Of a stretch of DNA of 64,000 nt, positions 44,572 through 53,553 are shown piece by piece. This DNA is from an uncultured Muribaculum sp. (GTDB taxonomy: Bacteria; Bacteroidota; Bacteroidia; Bacteroidales; Muribaculaceae): positions 1 through 64,000 of the forward strand of contig CAJUMZ010000008.1 in the NCBI GenBank assembly GCA_910587665.1, read 5' to 3'. The translations under genes and the position numbers were made by a program. The notes under the pieces are model-generated. The model was not told the origin of the DNA, searched no databases, and worked only from the letters and a program-made list of their open reading frames with translations. How positions within the stretch are numbered: position 1 is the stretch's first letter; each line of letters opens with the position of its first letter.

Positions 44572-46821
44572 ATGAAATATTTAATATCTAAGCAAGCACT
44601 GACACTTGCCGCCGCCATATTGTCACTATCGGCGACCGCAAACACAACTTCAGTGCGAAACGACTACGGACACGGAGCCATAAGCAAAGGGTTCTCCGGG
44701 AAATACAGTGCAGGGAAATCATTGGCGCCCGTAAACGCCCGAGAAAATGATGCGGTATTGTTCTTTGAAGGATTTGAAGGAGCCAACGACGGGGATGTGA
44801 CATGGCTTCCCACCGGTTGGGAACGTCTGTCGAAAGGCGCTCCCGGGCTCGCCGACGTAAACAAATGGTACAACAGCCCCACTACATCCACATCGACCGA
44901 CCTGCTCCCCGCCGGATCGGAAGGGAAGCGTTTTGAGGCAATCGTCGCCTCGAGCGACAAGGAGCAGGATGAATGGCTTATCACCCCTGAAATGACGGTA
45001 AGAGAGGGCGACATACTCTCGTTCAAGACTTATTTCCTTCCTTTCTATTTCTTCTACACCGACAGCAAGCATTATGACTGGCAAAACGGAAAATGGATCA
45101 AACAAGAGATATGCCAGGATCTGAAATTATACATTAAAGAAGGAGAAGGCGATTTCACGCTTCTTCACAGCTTTGCCGAAGATTACATGGGGGTGGACTA
45201 TAATACACTCATGACCGACAATCTCGGCGGCAAGATGAAAGATTTTCAATTCCCGCTCACAAATTATGCAGGCAAGGCGGTAAGGTTTGCATTCCAGTAT
45301 GTCGGCATTGACGGCAATGCCGTCTTTGTAGATGCCGTAAGGGTAGGACTACCGGAGACCACACCCAAATACATCCCGCCATTCTCGACTCTTTATTACG
45401 GCACACAGCTCGGAGGATCGTACGGACTTGCCCCGCAGTCAATCGCGGTATTCCCGGTCAATGCCCCCGTGACATTTATGAATTACAGCGACTACATCGA
45501 GGGACAATCATTTGACTGGAGCGCACAGAACGCCGACTGTGAGACAACAGACACAAAAGACCCCAATGAATTTGCTGTCACATACAAGCCGAAATATTCG
45601 AAAGACGGAACATTCGTGCCGTCAGAAAACTGGCATGCCGCGCCTCAGCTCACGATGTCGGCACCCGGGTATGCACCCGCAACCTATGCCTGGGACATCC
45701 ACGCCATGCAGACCGGAGGCAACGCCTCATACGCCATTGCCGGCGGAAACGCCAATTTCGGACTGCTTCAGGCAAACCCGAACCTTGACTTCGACTTCCC
45801 GACCGAATATATCGATTTTGGGAAGCCCTCTATGCCTTTGTTCGGCTACGACTCCGACAGCAAAGAATGGTGGACCAAACATACTATCGGAGAGGAAGCC
45901 GGACCTGACGATTATGCCATCGTGAAAGGCGTGCTCAACTTCATTTATCCCTCGACCTCACCATTGGTAATCAACGGAGTGACCGCCATGGCATATGGCA
46001 ATGTTGACGCCGACCTGGAGCTAAAAATGGAATTTTTCGTCATCAACGAAGATTATACCCCGGCCGATCGCCCGTTTGCATCCGCGACAATAACCGGCAA
46101 CGACATCATCGGCAGAGACCCGGAGATAAACAATATGCTTGTACTTCCTTTCCGGTTCGAGACTCCGGTCGTAATTGACGACAGCGAGATGGCATATATT
46201 GTAAAGCTATCCGGATTTGACAGCGAAAAGGTGACATATTTCGCACCTTACCAGTCATGGAAGCCGATGGATCTTTGCCTCAGCTTTATCGAGGAAGAGG
46301 TTGCATACGACGGACAAAAGGACGTGACCTTTGTACCTACCGCCAATTTCAAAAATGAAGACGGCGACGAGCTTATGAGCGCATTCTGCTTCAACTTTGA
46401 CGGATATTTCCCCTGGCTGACAGCCGACCTCGTAGAAATCGACCTTGGCACATCGCTCTCAGGCATCATATCACTTGACAGCTTCAACGACGGAGCCGAC
46501 TATAAGATAGAAGCCCCCGAATGGCTCACCGCCACCGTTACCGGCAGATATAACTCAGCCAAGCTCAATCTCACTGCAACCGCAACGGAAACCCCGCGCG
46601 ACGGCAGCGTGACGATATCCGCTCCGGGTGTAAGCAAGACATTCAAGGTAAGCCAGGGCGTCACCGACACAACCGGCATAAGCGACATCACGCCGGATGA
46701 CAACAGCATAAGCGAGATCTATACAATCGACGGCAAACCGGTCAACATCGGAGAGCTCGCACCGGGCATCTACATAGTGCGCCGTAACGACGGAAGCACA
46801 TCGAAGATCATGATCCGTTGA
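44572..46821 (+). CDS. Secreted adhesin-like protein with a C-terminal sorting-type tail
   Basis: The 749-residue protein has a signal peptide (about 1-23) and a cleaved-adhesin/choice-of-anchor type domain (FFEGFEGANDGD...LPTGWERLS...DEWLITPEMTV, about residues 60-260). Further beta-sandwich regions follow, including a BACON-like SGIISLDSFNDGADYKIEAPEWL stretch near residue 640. It ends with a short domain EIYTIDGKPVNIGELAPGIYIVRRNDGSTSK, the pattern of type IX secretion type A sorting signals. The ATG at 44572 fits the promoter at 44519-44550; an upstream start lies inside the promoter. Binding partner unknown. Confidence 0.8.
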   Translation: MKYLISKQALTLAAAILSLSATANTTSVRNDYGHGAISKGFSGKYSAGKSLAPVNARENDAVLFFEGFEGANDGDVTWLPTGWERLSKGAPGLADVNKWYNSPTTSTSTDLLPAGSEGKRFEAIVASSDKEQDEWLITPEMTVREGDILSFKTYFLPFYFFYTDSKHYDWQNGKWIKQEICQDLKLYIKEGEGDFTLLHSFAEDYMGVDYNTLMTDNLGGKMKDFQFPLTNYAGKAVRFAFQYVGIDGNAVFVDAVRVGLPETTPKYIPPFSTLYYGTQLGGSYGLAPQSIAVFPVNAPVTFMNYSDYIEGQSFDWSAQNADCETTDTKDPNEFAVTYKPKYSKDGTFVPSENWHAAPQLTMSAPGYAPATYAWDIHAMQTGGNASYAIAGGNANFGLLQANPNLDFDFPTEYIDFGKPSMPLFGYDSDSKEWWTKHTIGEEAGPDDYAIVKGVLNFIYPSTSPLVINGVTAMAYGNVDADLELKMEFFVINEDYTPADRPFASATITGNDIIGRDPEINNMLVLPFRFETPVVIDDSEMAYIVKLSGFDSEKVTYFAPYQSWKPMDLCLSFIEEEVAYDGQKDVTFVPTANFKNEDGDELMSAFCFNFDGYFPWLTADLVEIDLGTSLSGIISLDSFNDGADYKIEAPEWLTATVTGRYNSAKLNLTATATETPRDGSVTISAPGVSKTFKVSQGVTDTTGISDITPDDNSISEIYTIDGKPVNIGELAPGIYIVRRNDGSTSKIMIR

Positions 46822-46842
46822 TTAATATTACCCTAAAAACAT

Positions 46843-46875
46843 CAGGGGCGACGTTTTGCATGAACGCCGCCCCTG
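46843..46875 (+). terminator. Terminator after the adhesin-like gene
   Basis: An 8-bp stem (CAGGGGCG/CGCCCCTG) with a helical inner part (CGTT/AACG) is followed by TCTGTTTTTTTAC. A second hairpin (ACAAAGGG/CCCTTTGT) lies at about 46903-46935 and could serve the other strand. Confidence 0.75.
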
Positions 46876-47107
46876 TCTGTTTTTTTACAAAACCTATAAA
46901 AATTACAAAGGGCGGGTCTCACGACTCACCCTTTGTAATTAACCTTAAATCTAATACCATGAAAAACACAGTGCAAATATAGTAATTATACCTTTAGAAC
47001 AAGGGTGACACACGTTAGTTCACAATCAAAGCATATTTAACAGTAATTAACACGGATATCCACCTTTTATATTTAACTTAGCATCAACAATAAAACAGAC
47101 AATACTC

Positions 47108-47818
47108 ATGAGGATAAAAATCTTGGTCGTAGACGATGAGGAATCAATCTGCGACATCTTGAAATACAACCTTGAGCTTGATGGCTATGACGTGGATTAT
47201 GCACTCTCCGGAGAAGAAGCACTGACACTAGACCTGTCGAGCTATTCGCTCTTCATCCTTGACATAATGATGGATAAGATAAGCGGATTTGACTTTGCAA
47301 AGCGGCTGAAAGTCAACTCGGCGACTGAAAACACGCCCATAATCTTTTGCTCGGCGCTCGACGGGGAGGATGACACTGTGATGGGTCTTAACCTCGGTGG
47401 CGACGATTACATCACAAAGCCATTCGTAATCAATGAGGTGCTCGCCCGCGTGCGTGCGGTACTCCGCCGCAGCCATGCCTCCCAGCAATATGCCTACAAT
47501 GTGTCGAAAAGCATACAGGAGCCGGATATCACGTTCAAGACCTTGCGCGTCGACCGCAACGAAAAGACCTGCTATCTCAACGGCGAGCCGGTAACGCTTA
47601 CTAAGACAGAGTTTGAGATACTGCTTTTCTTCCTCTCCCACCGCAACCGCATATACTCCAGAGAGGAAATCATACGTGAGGTGTGGCCCGACGACGTTGT
47701 GGTCTCGGATCGCACGATAGACACCAACATCACCCGACTGCGCAAAAAGATCGACCCTTACGGCAACAACATCATAACCAAGGTGGGCTTCGGATATGGG
47801 TTTAAAGAGACCAATTAG
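47108..47818 (+). CDS. rprY: OmpR-family response regulator, RprY-like
   Basis: The 236-residue protein has a receiver domain with phosphorylated D52 (LFILDIMMD), a conserved K near residue 105 (DDYITKPF) and a winged-helix DNA-binding domain (about 135-235; LTKTEFEILLFFLSHRNRIYSREEI). The sensor kinase gene overlaps its 3' end by 23 bases. The pair resembles RprY/RprX of Bacteroides, which is known for effects on envelope and metabolism genes. The gene symbol is by resemblance. Confidence 0.88.
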   Translation: MRIKILVVDDEESICDILKYNLELDGYDVDYALSGEEALTLDLSSYSLFILDIMMDKISGFDFAKRLKVNSATENTPIIFCSALDGEDDTVMGLNLGGDDYITKPFVINEVLARVRAVLRRSHASQQYAYNVSKSIQEPDITFKTLRVDRNEKTCYLNGEPVTLTKTEFEILLFFLSHRNRIYSREEIIREVWPDDVVVSDRTIDTNITRLRKKIDPYGNNIITKVGFGYGFKETN

Positions 47819-49271
47819 TTACCAGTGGCGATTGTTTTTCCCGCTCGTCGCGCTGCTATGGTCGGTGATCATAGTGCTCGCGCTATTTCAATATGAGCGC
47901 GAGAAAGATTACCGCACCACACGTCTCAACGATGAGTTGCGCCTGATAAACTCGCGTATAATCAACGCCTACGAGAACGACCTCGACATGGAGCCGTTCA
48001 TGCGGTTTCTTGCGCAATATTACGAGCACTCGATACTCAAAGGTATAAGGGTGTCGGTTTACGACAGCAATAACACCCTGCTATACTGCATAGGCACGCC
48101 GATACCGCGCAATCATGACCAATCGCTACCACCGGAACTTGCAGAGGCAACAGTAAAAGGATATGGAACGGCCCTGCGCAAGAGTGATGTCGAGGCCAAT
48201 AATCCTTATTACTTTTTCGGAGCACGCACCAGTGCTGACGGAAAAATCTATGTCCACACGGCAATGCCGTATACCGGTGCAATCTCGGAGCGAGTGACAG
48301 TCGACCGCAGCTTGTGGCTGCTTATAATAGCAATAGCGTTTGGCGTAACCATGATCGCATATTTTTCCACCCGCTATTTAGGCAAAAACATAAAACTGCT
48401 CCATGACTTTGCCAACCGCGCCGCCAACGACAAGGACCTCGGCAACCTGGACTATGAGTTTCCGCAGGATGAGCTTGGTTCCATATCACGCCAGATAGTA
48501 ACGCTTTTCCGGGAACGAGAAGAAGCCATCGAGCGTTCGGAACGCGAACACCGCATAGCACTAAAAGTGACTGAAGAAAAAATACGTGTGACAAAACAGC
48601 TTTCCAACAACATAAATCATGAGCTCAAGACTCCGGTAGGCATAATAAAAGGCTATCTTGACACAATGGCTGATCACCCGGAGATGGATGAAGCGGCGCG
48701 CACACGCTTCATAGGCAAAGCCCAGGAGCATATGGAACGCCTCTGCAACATGCTCAACGACCTGTCGTCAATAACACGCCTTGAAGAAGGCGGAAAAGGA
48801 CTTATGCGTGAACGGATCGACTTCCATGAGTTGCTTGCCAACGTAGAGACAGAACTGTCGAACATAAATCTACCCAACTCACTGCCATTCTCCTATGATG
48901 TGCCGCCGAATTGCAATGTCGTGGGCAATTATAACCTGCTCTTCGGCATGATGATAAATCTTATCCGCAATTCCAACTTTCATTCGGGAGGCACAATGTG
49001 CTGCATAAAGCTAATCGGGGAAAATGACCGGGAATACAGATTTTCATTTTTCGACGACGGAAAGGGCGTGGAAGAAGAGCATCTCCCCCATCTCTTTGAA
49101 CGCTTTTACCGCATAGACAAAGGCAGGTCGCGCAAGGTAGGAGGTACAGGACTCGGACTTCCGATAGTAAAAAACACAGTAAATGTAATGGGCGGTACAA
49201 TCCGCGTGCTTAACCATAAGCCTCACGGACTTGAATTCATCTTTACCCTTTTAAAATGGCGCGAACAGTGA
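47796..49271 (+). CDS. rprX: Sensor histidine kinase, RprX-like
   Basis: The 491-residue kinase has two membrane helices (about residues 12-30 and 170-190) enclosing a periplasmic sensor region of about 135 residues. A HAMP-like linker, HisKA with H275 (NNINHELKTPVGI) and HATPase_c with GTGLGLPIVKNTVNVMGG follow. It should phosphorylate the regulator encoded just upstream, with which it is translationally coupled. The input signal cannot be read from the sequence. Confidence 0.9.
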   Translation: MGLKRPISYQWRLFFPLVALLWSVIIVLALFQYEREKDYRTTRLNDELRLINSRIINAYENDLDMEPFMRFLAQYYEHSILKGIRVSVYDSNNTLLYCIGTPIPRNHDQSLPPELAEATVKGYGTALRKSDVEANNPYYFFGARTSADGKIYVHTAMPYTGAISERVTVDRSLWLLIIAIAFGVTMIAYFSTRYLGKNIKLLHDFANRAANDKDLGNLDYEFPQDELGSISRQIVTLFREREEAIERSEREHRIALKVTEEKIRVTKQLSNNINHELKTPVGIIKGYLDTMADHPEMDEAARTRFIGKAQEHMERLCNMLNDLSSITRLEEGGKGLMRERIDFHELLANVETELSNINLPNSLPFSYDVPPNCNVVGNYNLLFGMMINLIRNSNFHSGGTMCCIKLIGENDREYRFSFFDDGKGVEEEHLPHLFERFYRIDKGRSRKVGGTGLGLPIVKNTVNVMGGTIRVLNHKPHGLEFIFTLLKWREQ

Positions 49272-49489
49272 TTATTTAAAGGGGAACAGACGACCAAATG
49301 GTTGAGGGATGCAACAAAAAGTTAACTTTATTAAAATTGGCACACGGTTGTAACGCGATTGCAACAATGAGACATTATCTTTGCAACATCATAAGAGTGA
49401 GCGAGTATCCTCTTATCAGCAAAGCATAGAATCATTACCACAACGAAGCATTGCTTGCAAAGATATAGTAATTTAGACATAATTCAATA

Positions 49490-49651
49490 GTGGGACTCAA
49501 CGCCTTTCCCCATCAATAGAGAGGCACCGAAATCCCGGTTAGAGTCAGGAATTAGCCTCAAAGGTCGAGATGACCGAAGATTCCATCCCACAAACTCATA
49601 TCCGTGGCATACAATATGCCTTAAAAGCTGCCTCAACAGGCAGCTTTTTTT
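49490..49651 (+). ncRNA. Candidate structured small RNA with its own terminator
   Basis: A closing helix GTGG/CCAC (49490-49493 with 49588-49591) encloses two arms. Arm one is GACTC/GAGTC (49494-49498 with 49542-49546), containing hairpin GCCTTTC/GAGAGGC (49502-49526) and ACCG/CGGT. Arm two is GGAAT/ATTCC (49548-49552 with 49580-49584), containing hairpin GGTC/GACC. Then follow a GGCATA/TATGCC hairpin (49606-49620) and an 11-bp terminator with a T run. The 5' end may lie upstream, near 49390. I do not recognise the family; 6S-like, tmRNA and SRP RNA signatures were not seen. Confidence 0.5.
49623..49651 (+). terminator. Rho-independent terminator of the candidate small RNA
   Basis: A perfect 11-bp stem (AAAAGCTGCCT/AGGCAGCTTTT) with a 4-base loop runs into TTTTTTTA. 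It does not follow any protein gene within 350 bases. Confidence 0.85.
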
Positions 49652-49784
49652 ATTTCCCCTGAAATCACATCCCCGCCTACACATGCCGCCGCACGACCTC
49701 GGCGGCAATATGACGCACGCAACGGTGAAGCAAAAGCTTTTTGATAGAAAAATCAAAGTTTATCTGAATTTTTTCTTAAAAATA

Positions 49785-49816
49785 TTTGCAAAACAAAGAA
49801 AAGTGTTTAATTTTGC
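49785..49816 (+). promoter_or_regulatory. Promoter of the secreted two-gene operon
   Basis: TTTG (49785-49788), 19-base spacer, TAATTTTGC (49808-49816). The ATG at 49869 is about 45 bases past the expected start site. Confidence 0.65.
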
Positions 49817-49868
49817 AAATATTAGAAAACGATAACAAAACCGAACATAATTTATTAATTCTGTTTTT

Positions 49869-51551
49869 ATGAGAAAGTTTACACTCTTAATTGCCGGATG
49901 CCTGCTTGCATCCACAACATTTGCCGGCAATCCGGGTTACCGTCAGGACACGCGTTTTCACAAACTGACAGAACGCCGCACACTGACGCATGCAGAAAAG
50001 CCGGTAAATGCAATCAGCGAGTTGACCGAACACAAGGCGGTCGTAAAAAAAATGGCCAAAGTGGCTTCTACGGAAGCACCGACCGTAATCACCGATGCCC
50101 CGGAAGGTGTCACCAAAGTGTACAAGAAAGCTTGTGCCGGGTACAGCCCGTATTACTTCTGGATTATGGAATACGAGGAAGAGTCACTCGCCGCCGAAAT
50201 CGTATTCACGTCAGACAATGAGGTGTATTTCAAGGATATCATCTCAAACGCCGTCGCCGACACATATGTGAAAGGCACGCTTGCCGAGGGCACGATCACA
50301 GTCCCCATGGGACAGTGTATATTTTTTAGTGAAGAACAGGGCTATGGCTACAAGCTCGTAGCTATGACAGAAGATATCGAGAACTCCACTTTCCTGACCG
50401 ACGACAGCAAAGAATCAGTTAAATTCACCATAGCGGAAAATGGCGTAATATCCATGGAAGAAGGGGCTCTGCTCGGACTTGCATATACCGACGACAATTC
50501 ATGGGGCGGCTACGTCGATTTCTATCAGACCTATACAGAATTCAACGTAAGTCCCGTGACCAAGCCAGAATCGCTCGCCACCGAAAAGTGGGCGCTGACG
50601 ACCTCTGAGGGCGACGGGCACTTCCTCAAGGTAGGCATAGACGGCTCCGACCTGTATATCGGCGGGCTCTCTGAGTCAATGCCCGACGCATGGGTCAAGG
50701 GCAGCATAAGCGGAAGCGAAGTAACCATTGACGCCAAGCAGTACATGGGCATCTACGGCGGCATGTTCCAGTATTTCATGACCTGCGAAAGCTTCACCGA
50801 CCCCGAAAACGGCACAGGCTACCGCCTTGTAAACACTCCCGCGACATTCAGCTATGACGCAGCCGCCAAGACTCTCACCCAGACTTCCAACAACATCTTG
50901 CTTGTAAACGCCGCAGAAGACCGGGTGTATTACCTTGACATGTTCAAGGACGTCTTGATCGCCTATCAGGATGCCTACAAGCCCGCAACGCCTCTCAACC
51001 CCCATTCGTTATATACCGACGGATTCAACCCCGGCTACGGAAACGGACTATTTTCATTCATGCTCCCCAAGGTAGGCACCGACAGATCTCTTCTCAACAC
51101 CGACGCATATTATTACAACATCTATGTAGACGGCTGGAGATTCACCTTCTATCCCGACGAATACGAAGGGCTGGCTGACATGGAGATCGACGAGCTTACT
51201 AATGTGCCGTATAATTTCACCGACTATTTCGACATATCGGTGTCAGGCGCGGAACATCAGATCTATTACTACTTTGAGGGCTTCGAGACACTCGGCGTAC
51301 AGGGTGTATATACAATAGACGGAGTGACCAACCGCACGGACCTCGTCAACTATAACGTCGAGACCGGCGAGGAGACCATTATAAACGCCGCCTCAATCGA
51401 CTCCGTAAACGCCGAACGCAAGGCTGTAAGCGTAACTTACTATGACCTCACGGGCCGAGAGCTCGCCAATCCTTCAAGCGGGCTTGTAATTAAGCGCACA
51501 GTATATTCCGACGGCACAGTCAGAAGTGTGAAAAGCATGATAAAGCAGTAA
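49869..51551 (+). CDS. Secreted protein of unknown function with sorting-type tail
   Basis: The 560-residue protein has a signal peptide (1-19, ending FAGNP). Two internal halves of similar character, beta-rich with repeated YVKG/WVKG and acidic strands, span about residues 70-230 and 235-360. A further beta region follows, and the last 45 residues (YYDLTGRELANPSSGLVIKRTVY, then a basic end) resemble a type IX secretion type A sorting domain. I do not recognise the main part. It is cotranscribed with the Omp28-like gene 37 bases downstream. Confidence 0.78.
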   Translation: MRKFTLLIAGCLLASTTFAGNPGYRQDTRFHKLTERRTLTHAEKPVNAISELTEHKAVVKKMAKVASTEAPTVITDAPEGVTKVYKKACAGYSPYYFWIMEYEEESLAAEIVFTSDNEVYFKDIISNAVADTYVKGTLAEGTITVPMGQCIFFSEEQGYGYKLVAMTEDIENSTFLTDDSKESVKFTIAENGVISMEEGALLGLAYTDDNSWGGYVDFYQTYTEFNVSPVTKPESLATEKWALTTSEGDGHFLKVGIDGSDLYIGGLSESMPDAWVKGSISGSEVTIDAKQYMGIYGGMFQYFMTCESFTDPENGTGYRLVNTPATFSYDAAAKTLTQTSNNILLVNAAEDRVYYLDMFKDVLIAYQDAYKPATPLNPHSLYTDGFNPGYGNGLFSFMLPKVGTDRSLLNTDAYYYNIYVDGWRFTFYPDEYEGLADMEIDELTNVPYNFTDYFDISVSGAEHQIYYYFEGFETLGVQGVYTIDGVTNRTDLVNYNVETGEETIINAASIDSVNAERKAVSVTYYDLTGRELANPSSGLVIKRTVYSDGTVRSVKSMIKQ

Positions 51552-51588
51552 AAGAAAACGAGACCAAAACCTCAAAAGAAAAAAAGAC

Positions 51589-53424
51589 ATGTTAAAGAAA
51601 GCAATAACATCAGCCATCCTCGGAATAATGCTTGTGACGGAAGCCGGGGCCGCGACAATCACATATACCTACGCCAACGAAGACTATGCCTTCTGGGGCA
51701 CAAGAAAGAAAGAGAACTACGATGTGGCCATCCGCATAGACGACCCTCGCCTCATCGGCAAAAAAATCACAGCTATAAACGCCACCCTCTATGCCACCTC
51801 CGGCATAAGCCATACCTCGCTATGGCTCTCAAAAGAGCTGCGCCTTGAAAACAGGGTAAATGCGCCCGACATCACCTCTGTAGCAGTTACACCCGACGCC
51901 TATGGAGAGCTGAAGGCAACCCTCGACGATCCCTATGTCATTACGGGCGACGGGGTCTATGCCGGATATTCTTTCGTGACCGACGAGCTTAACGAACAGA
52001 CCGTCAATCCGCTCCTTTTGTCGACGGCAGTCAATAAAAACGGATTTTACCTCCACACGTCCCGCTCGGTGCTGAAATGGATGAACTACGGCGTAGACAG
52101 ACTCCAGGCAACCGCTGTGATAGACGTCAAAATCGAGGGTGATTTCCCCGAATACTCCCTGGATCTCACCTCTCTCCCGGAAATCTACGGAAAGGCGGGC
52201 ACAATGGGCACAGTAATCGCTGAAATTCAAAATACAGGACTCGAGCCGGTGAAAGAGATCGAATATTCATATACAATCGACGGAGTGACAAAAAGCGCGA
52301 AATATACATTTTCCACTCCTGTGAAAACCAATTTCGTAAATCCCGCCCAGGCATCACTGACACTTGAGACACCTGAAAAGACCGGGGCATATGACATCAC
52401 GCTCACCATCGACAAGATCAACGGCAACAACAACATGTCGGAAGCCAAAAGCGCAAAAACGACATTCAATTCCGTAAGCATAGTACCCAAGCACCTGCCG
52501 CTAATGGAAGAGTATACCGGGACATGGTGTGGATGGTGTCCGCGAGGATGGTTTGCGCTCGAGAAGATGAACAAGCTCTACGGCGACGAGTTTATCGGCA
52601 TCGCCTACCATAACGGCGACCCGATGGCGGTAGTGCCTGAGAGTGACTATCCCATCATAGTTAATGGCTTTCCGTCGGCATCAATCGACCGCGGCGAAGA
52701 AATGGACCCCTATTACGGACTTGCCGATGACGGCTTCGGCATAGAGGCAGCCTGGAAAGACGCCCGCTCTATATTCGCCCCGGCGACATTGGGCGTATAT
52801 GCCTGGTGGACCGACGACACACAGACAGCAATAGACGTGACTTCATTTACAAAATTTGTAGTGGCAAAGGAAGATGCCGACTATCGCCTCGCCTATGTGT
52901 TGTGTGCCGATGACCTCCACAGTGTCGACACCGAGTGGGATCAACACAATTATTACCCGGATTACGCGTCAAAATATATCGGCACGGAACTCTATGAACT
53001 GTGTGAGATGGGCTCCACAATCAACGACCTTCACTTCAACGAGGTAGCACTCATCGCCGACACCCCCGAAGGCATTGACGGCTCTCTGCCCGGCGACATA
53101 GAGGCCGACAAGGTCATAGAGGATCACTATACATTCCGCACGGATGGCGTAAAGGAATTGATTCAGAACCCGGCCAAATTGTTTGTTGTGGCAATGATAA
53201 TCGACAGCAAAACCGGAAAGGTGGTAAATGCGGCGAAAGGCGCAGTCGCATTTGAGGCCGCAGGGATCGACGCCGTAAGAGCGACCGAATGTGAGGAAGT
53301 GTCATCAGTGCGCTATACCGACCTTCAGGGACGTACCGTCAAGTCACCCAATGCAGGTGTATATGTCAAGACAACAAAATTCAAGGACGGCAGCATCCGT
53401 TCAGAAAAGATAATGAAGAAATAG
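51589..53424 (+). CDS. Omp28-like secreted thioredoxin-fold protein with sorting-type tail
   Basis: The 611-residue protein has a signal peptide (about 1-20), two beta-rich domains, and from about residue 300 an Omp28-like thioredoxin fold: EEYTGTWCGWCPRGWFALEKM with C314 and C317. Segment VNGFPSASIDRG supplies the cis-proline region. The C-terminus (RYTDLQGRTVKSPNAGVYVK) resembles type IX secretion signals and that of the upstream neighbour. A disulfide role at the outer surface or periplasm is inferred. A strong terminator follows. Confidence 0.83.
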   Translation: MLKKAITSAILGIMLVTEAGAATITYTYANEDYAFWGTRKKENYDVAIRIDDPRLIGKKITAINATLYATSGISHTSLWLSKELRLENRVNAPDITSVAVTPDAYGELKATLDDPYVITGDGVYAGYSFVTDELNEQTVNPLLLSTAVNKNGFYLHTSRSVLKWMNYGVDRLQATAVIDVKIEGDFPEYSLDLTSLPEIYGKAGTMGTVIAEIQNTGLEPVKEIEYSYTIDGVTKSAKYTFSTPVKTNFVNPAQASLTLETPEKTGAYDITLTIDKINGNNNMSEAKSAKTTFNSVSIVPKHLPLMEEYTGTWCGWCPRGWFALEKMNKLYGDEFIGIAYHNGDPMAVVPESDYPIIVNGFPSASIDRGEEMDPYYGLADDGFGIEAAWKDARSIFAPATLGVYAWWTDDTQTAIDVTSFTKFVVAKEDADYRLAYVLCADDLHSVDTEWDQHNYYPDYASKYIGTELYELCEMGSTINDLHFNEVALIADTPEGIDGSLPGDIEADKVIEDHYTFRTDGVKELIQNPAKLFVVAMIIDSKTGKVVNAAKGAVAFEAAGIDAVRATECEEVSSVRYTDLQGRTVKSPNAGVYVKTTKFKDGSIRSEKIMKK

Positions 53425-53445
53425 CCAATATATCCATCTATCTGC

Positions 53446-53490
53446 AGCGGCAGTCAACGGTCGGCAAAACCGTTACTGCCGCTATTTTTT
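53446..53490 (+). terminator. Terminator of the secreted two-gene operon
   Basis: An 8-bp outer stem (AGCGGCAG/CTGCCGCT) and an inner AACGGT/ACCGTT stem are followed by ATTTTTT, 22 bases after the Omp28-like stop codon. Confidence 0.85.
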
Positions 53491-53500
53491 ATGGCTGCGC

Positions 53501-53532
53501 TTGGTATTGCATGGCAAAAGCGATACCTTTGC
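53501..53532 (+). promoter_or_regulatory. Promoter of the acyltransferase gene
   Basis: TTG (53501-53503), 20-base spacer, TACCTTTGC (53524-53532). This fixes the translation start at the ATG at 53554, because earlier in-frame starts would precede transcription. Confidence 0.65.
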
Positions 53533-53553
53533 GGGAGCTACATCACTCAAGCC

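Larger units (their letters stand above)
49272..49868. other. 597-base gap holding a candidate small RNA and a promoter
   Basis: No protein gene is credible here. A TATCTTTGC -7 box at 49376-49384 is followed by an ATAAGAG/CTCTTAT hairpin. A dense block of nested helices (49490-49620) ends in a strong terminator (49623-49651). A separate promoter for the next gene lies at 49785-49816. Confidence 0.6.

Noticed and set aside
46959..46982. A seven-codon frame (MKNTVQI) between the adhesin-like gene and rprY
   Set aside because: It could be a leader peptide, but no regulated hairpin pair or link to the rprY start is visible, so I do not call it.
49490..49592. A tRNA or tmRNA in the structured block
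   Set aside because: The arms do not form a cloverleaf, there is no T-loop consensus or CCA end, and no tmRNA tag frame is present.
49484..49756. A 90-codon minus-strand frame across the gap after rprX
   Set aside because: It runs antisense through the structured RNA block and its terminator, is rich in Cys and Arg without any domain pattern and has no promoter or plausible ribosome binding site.
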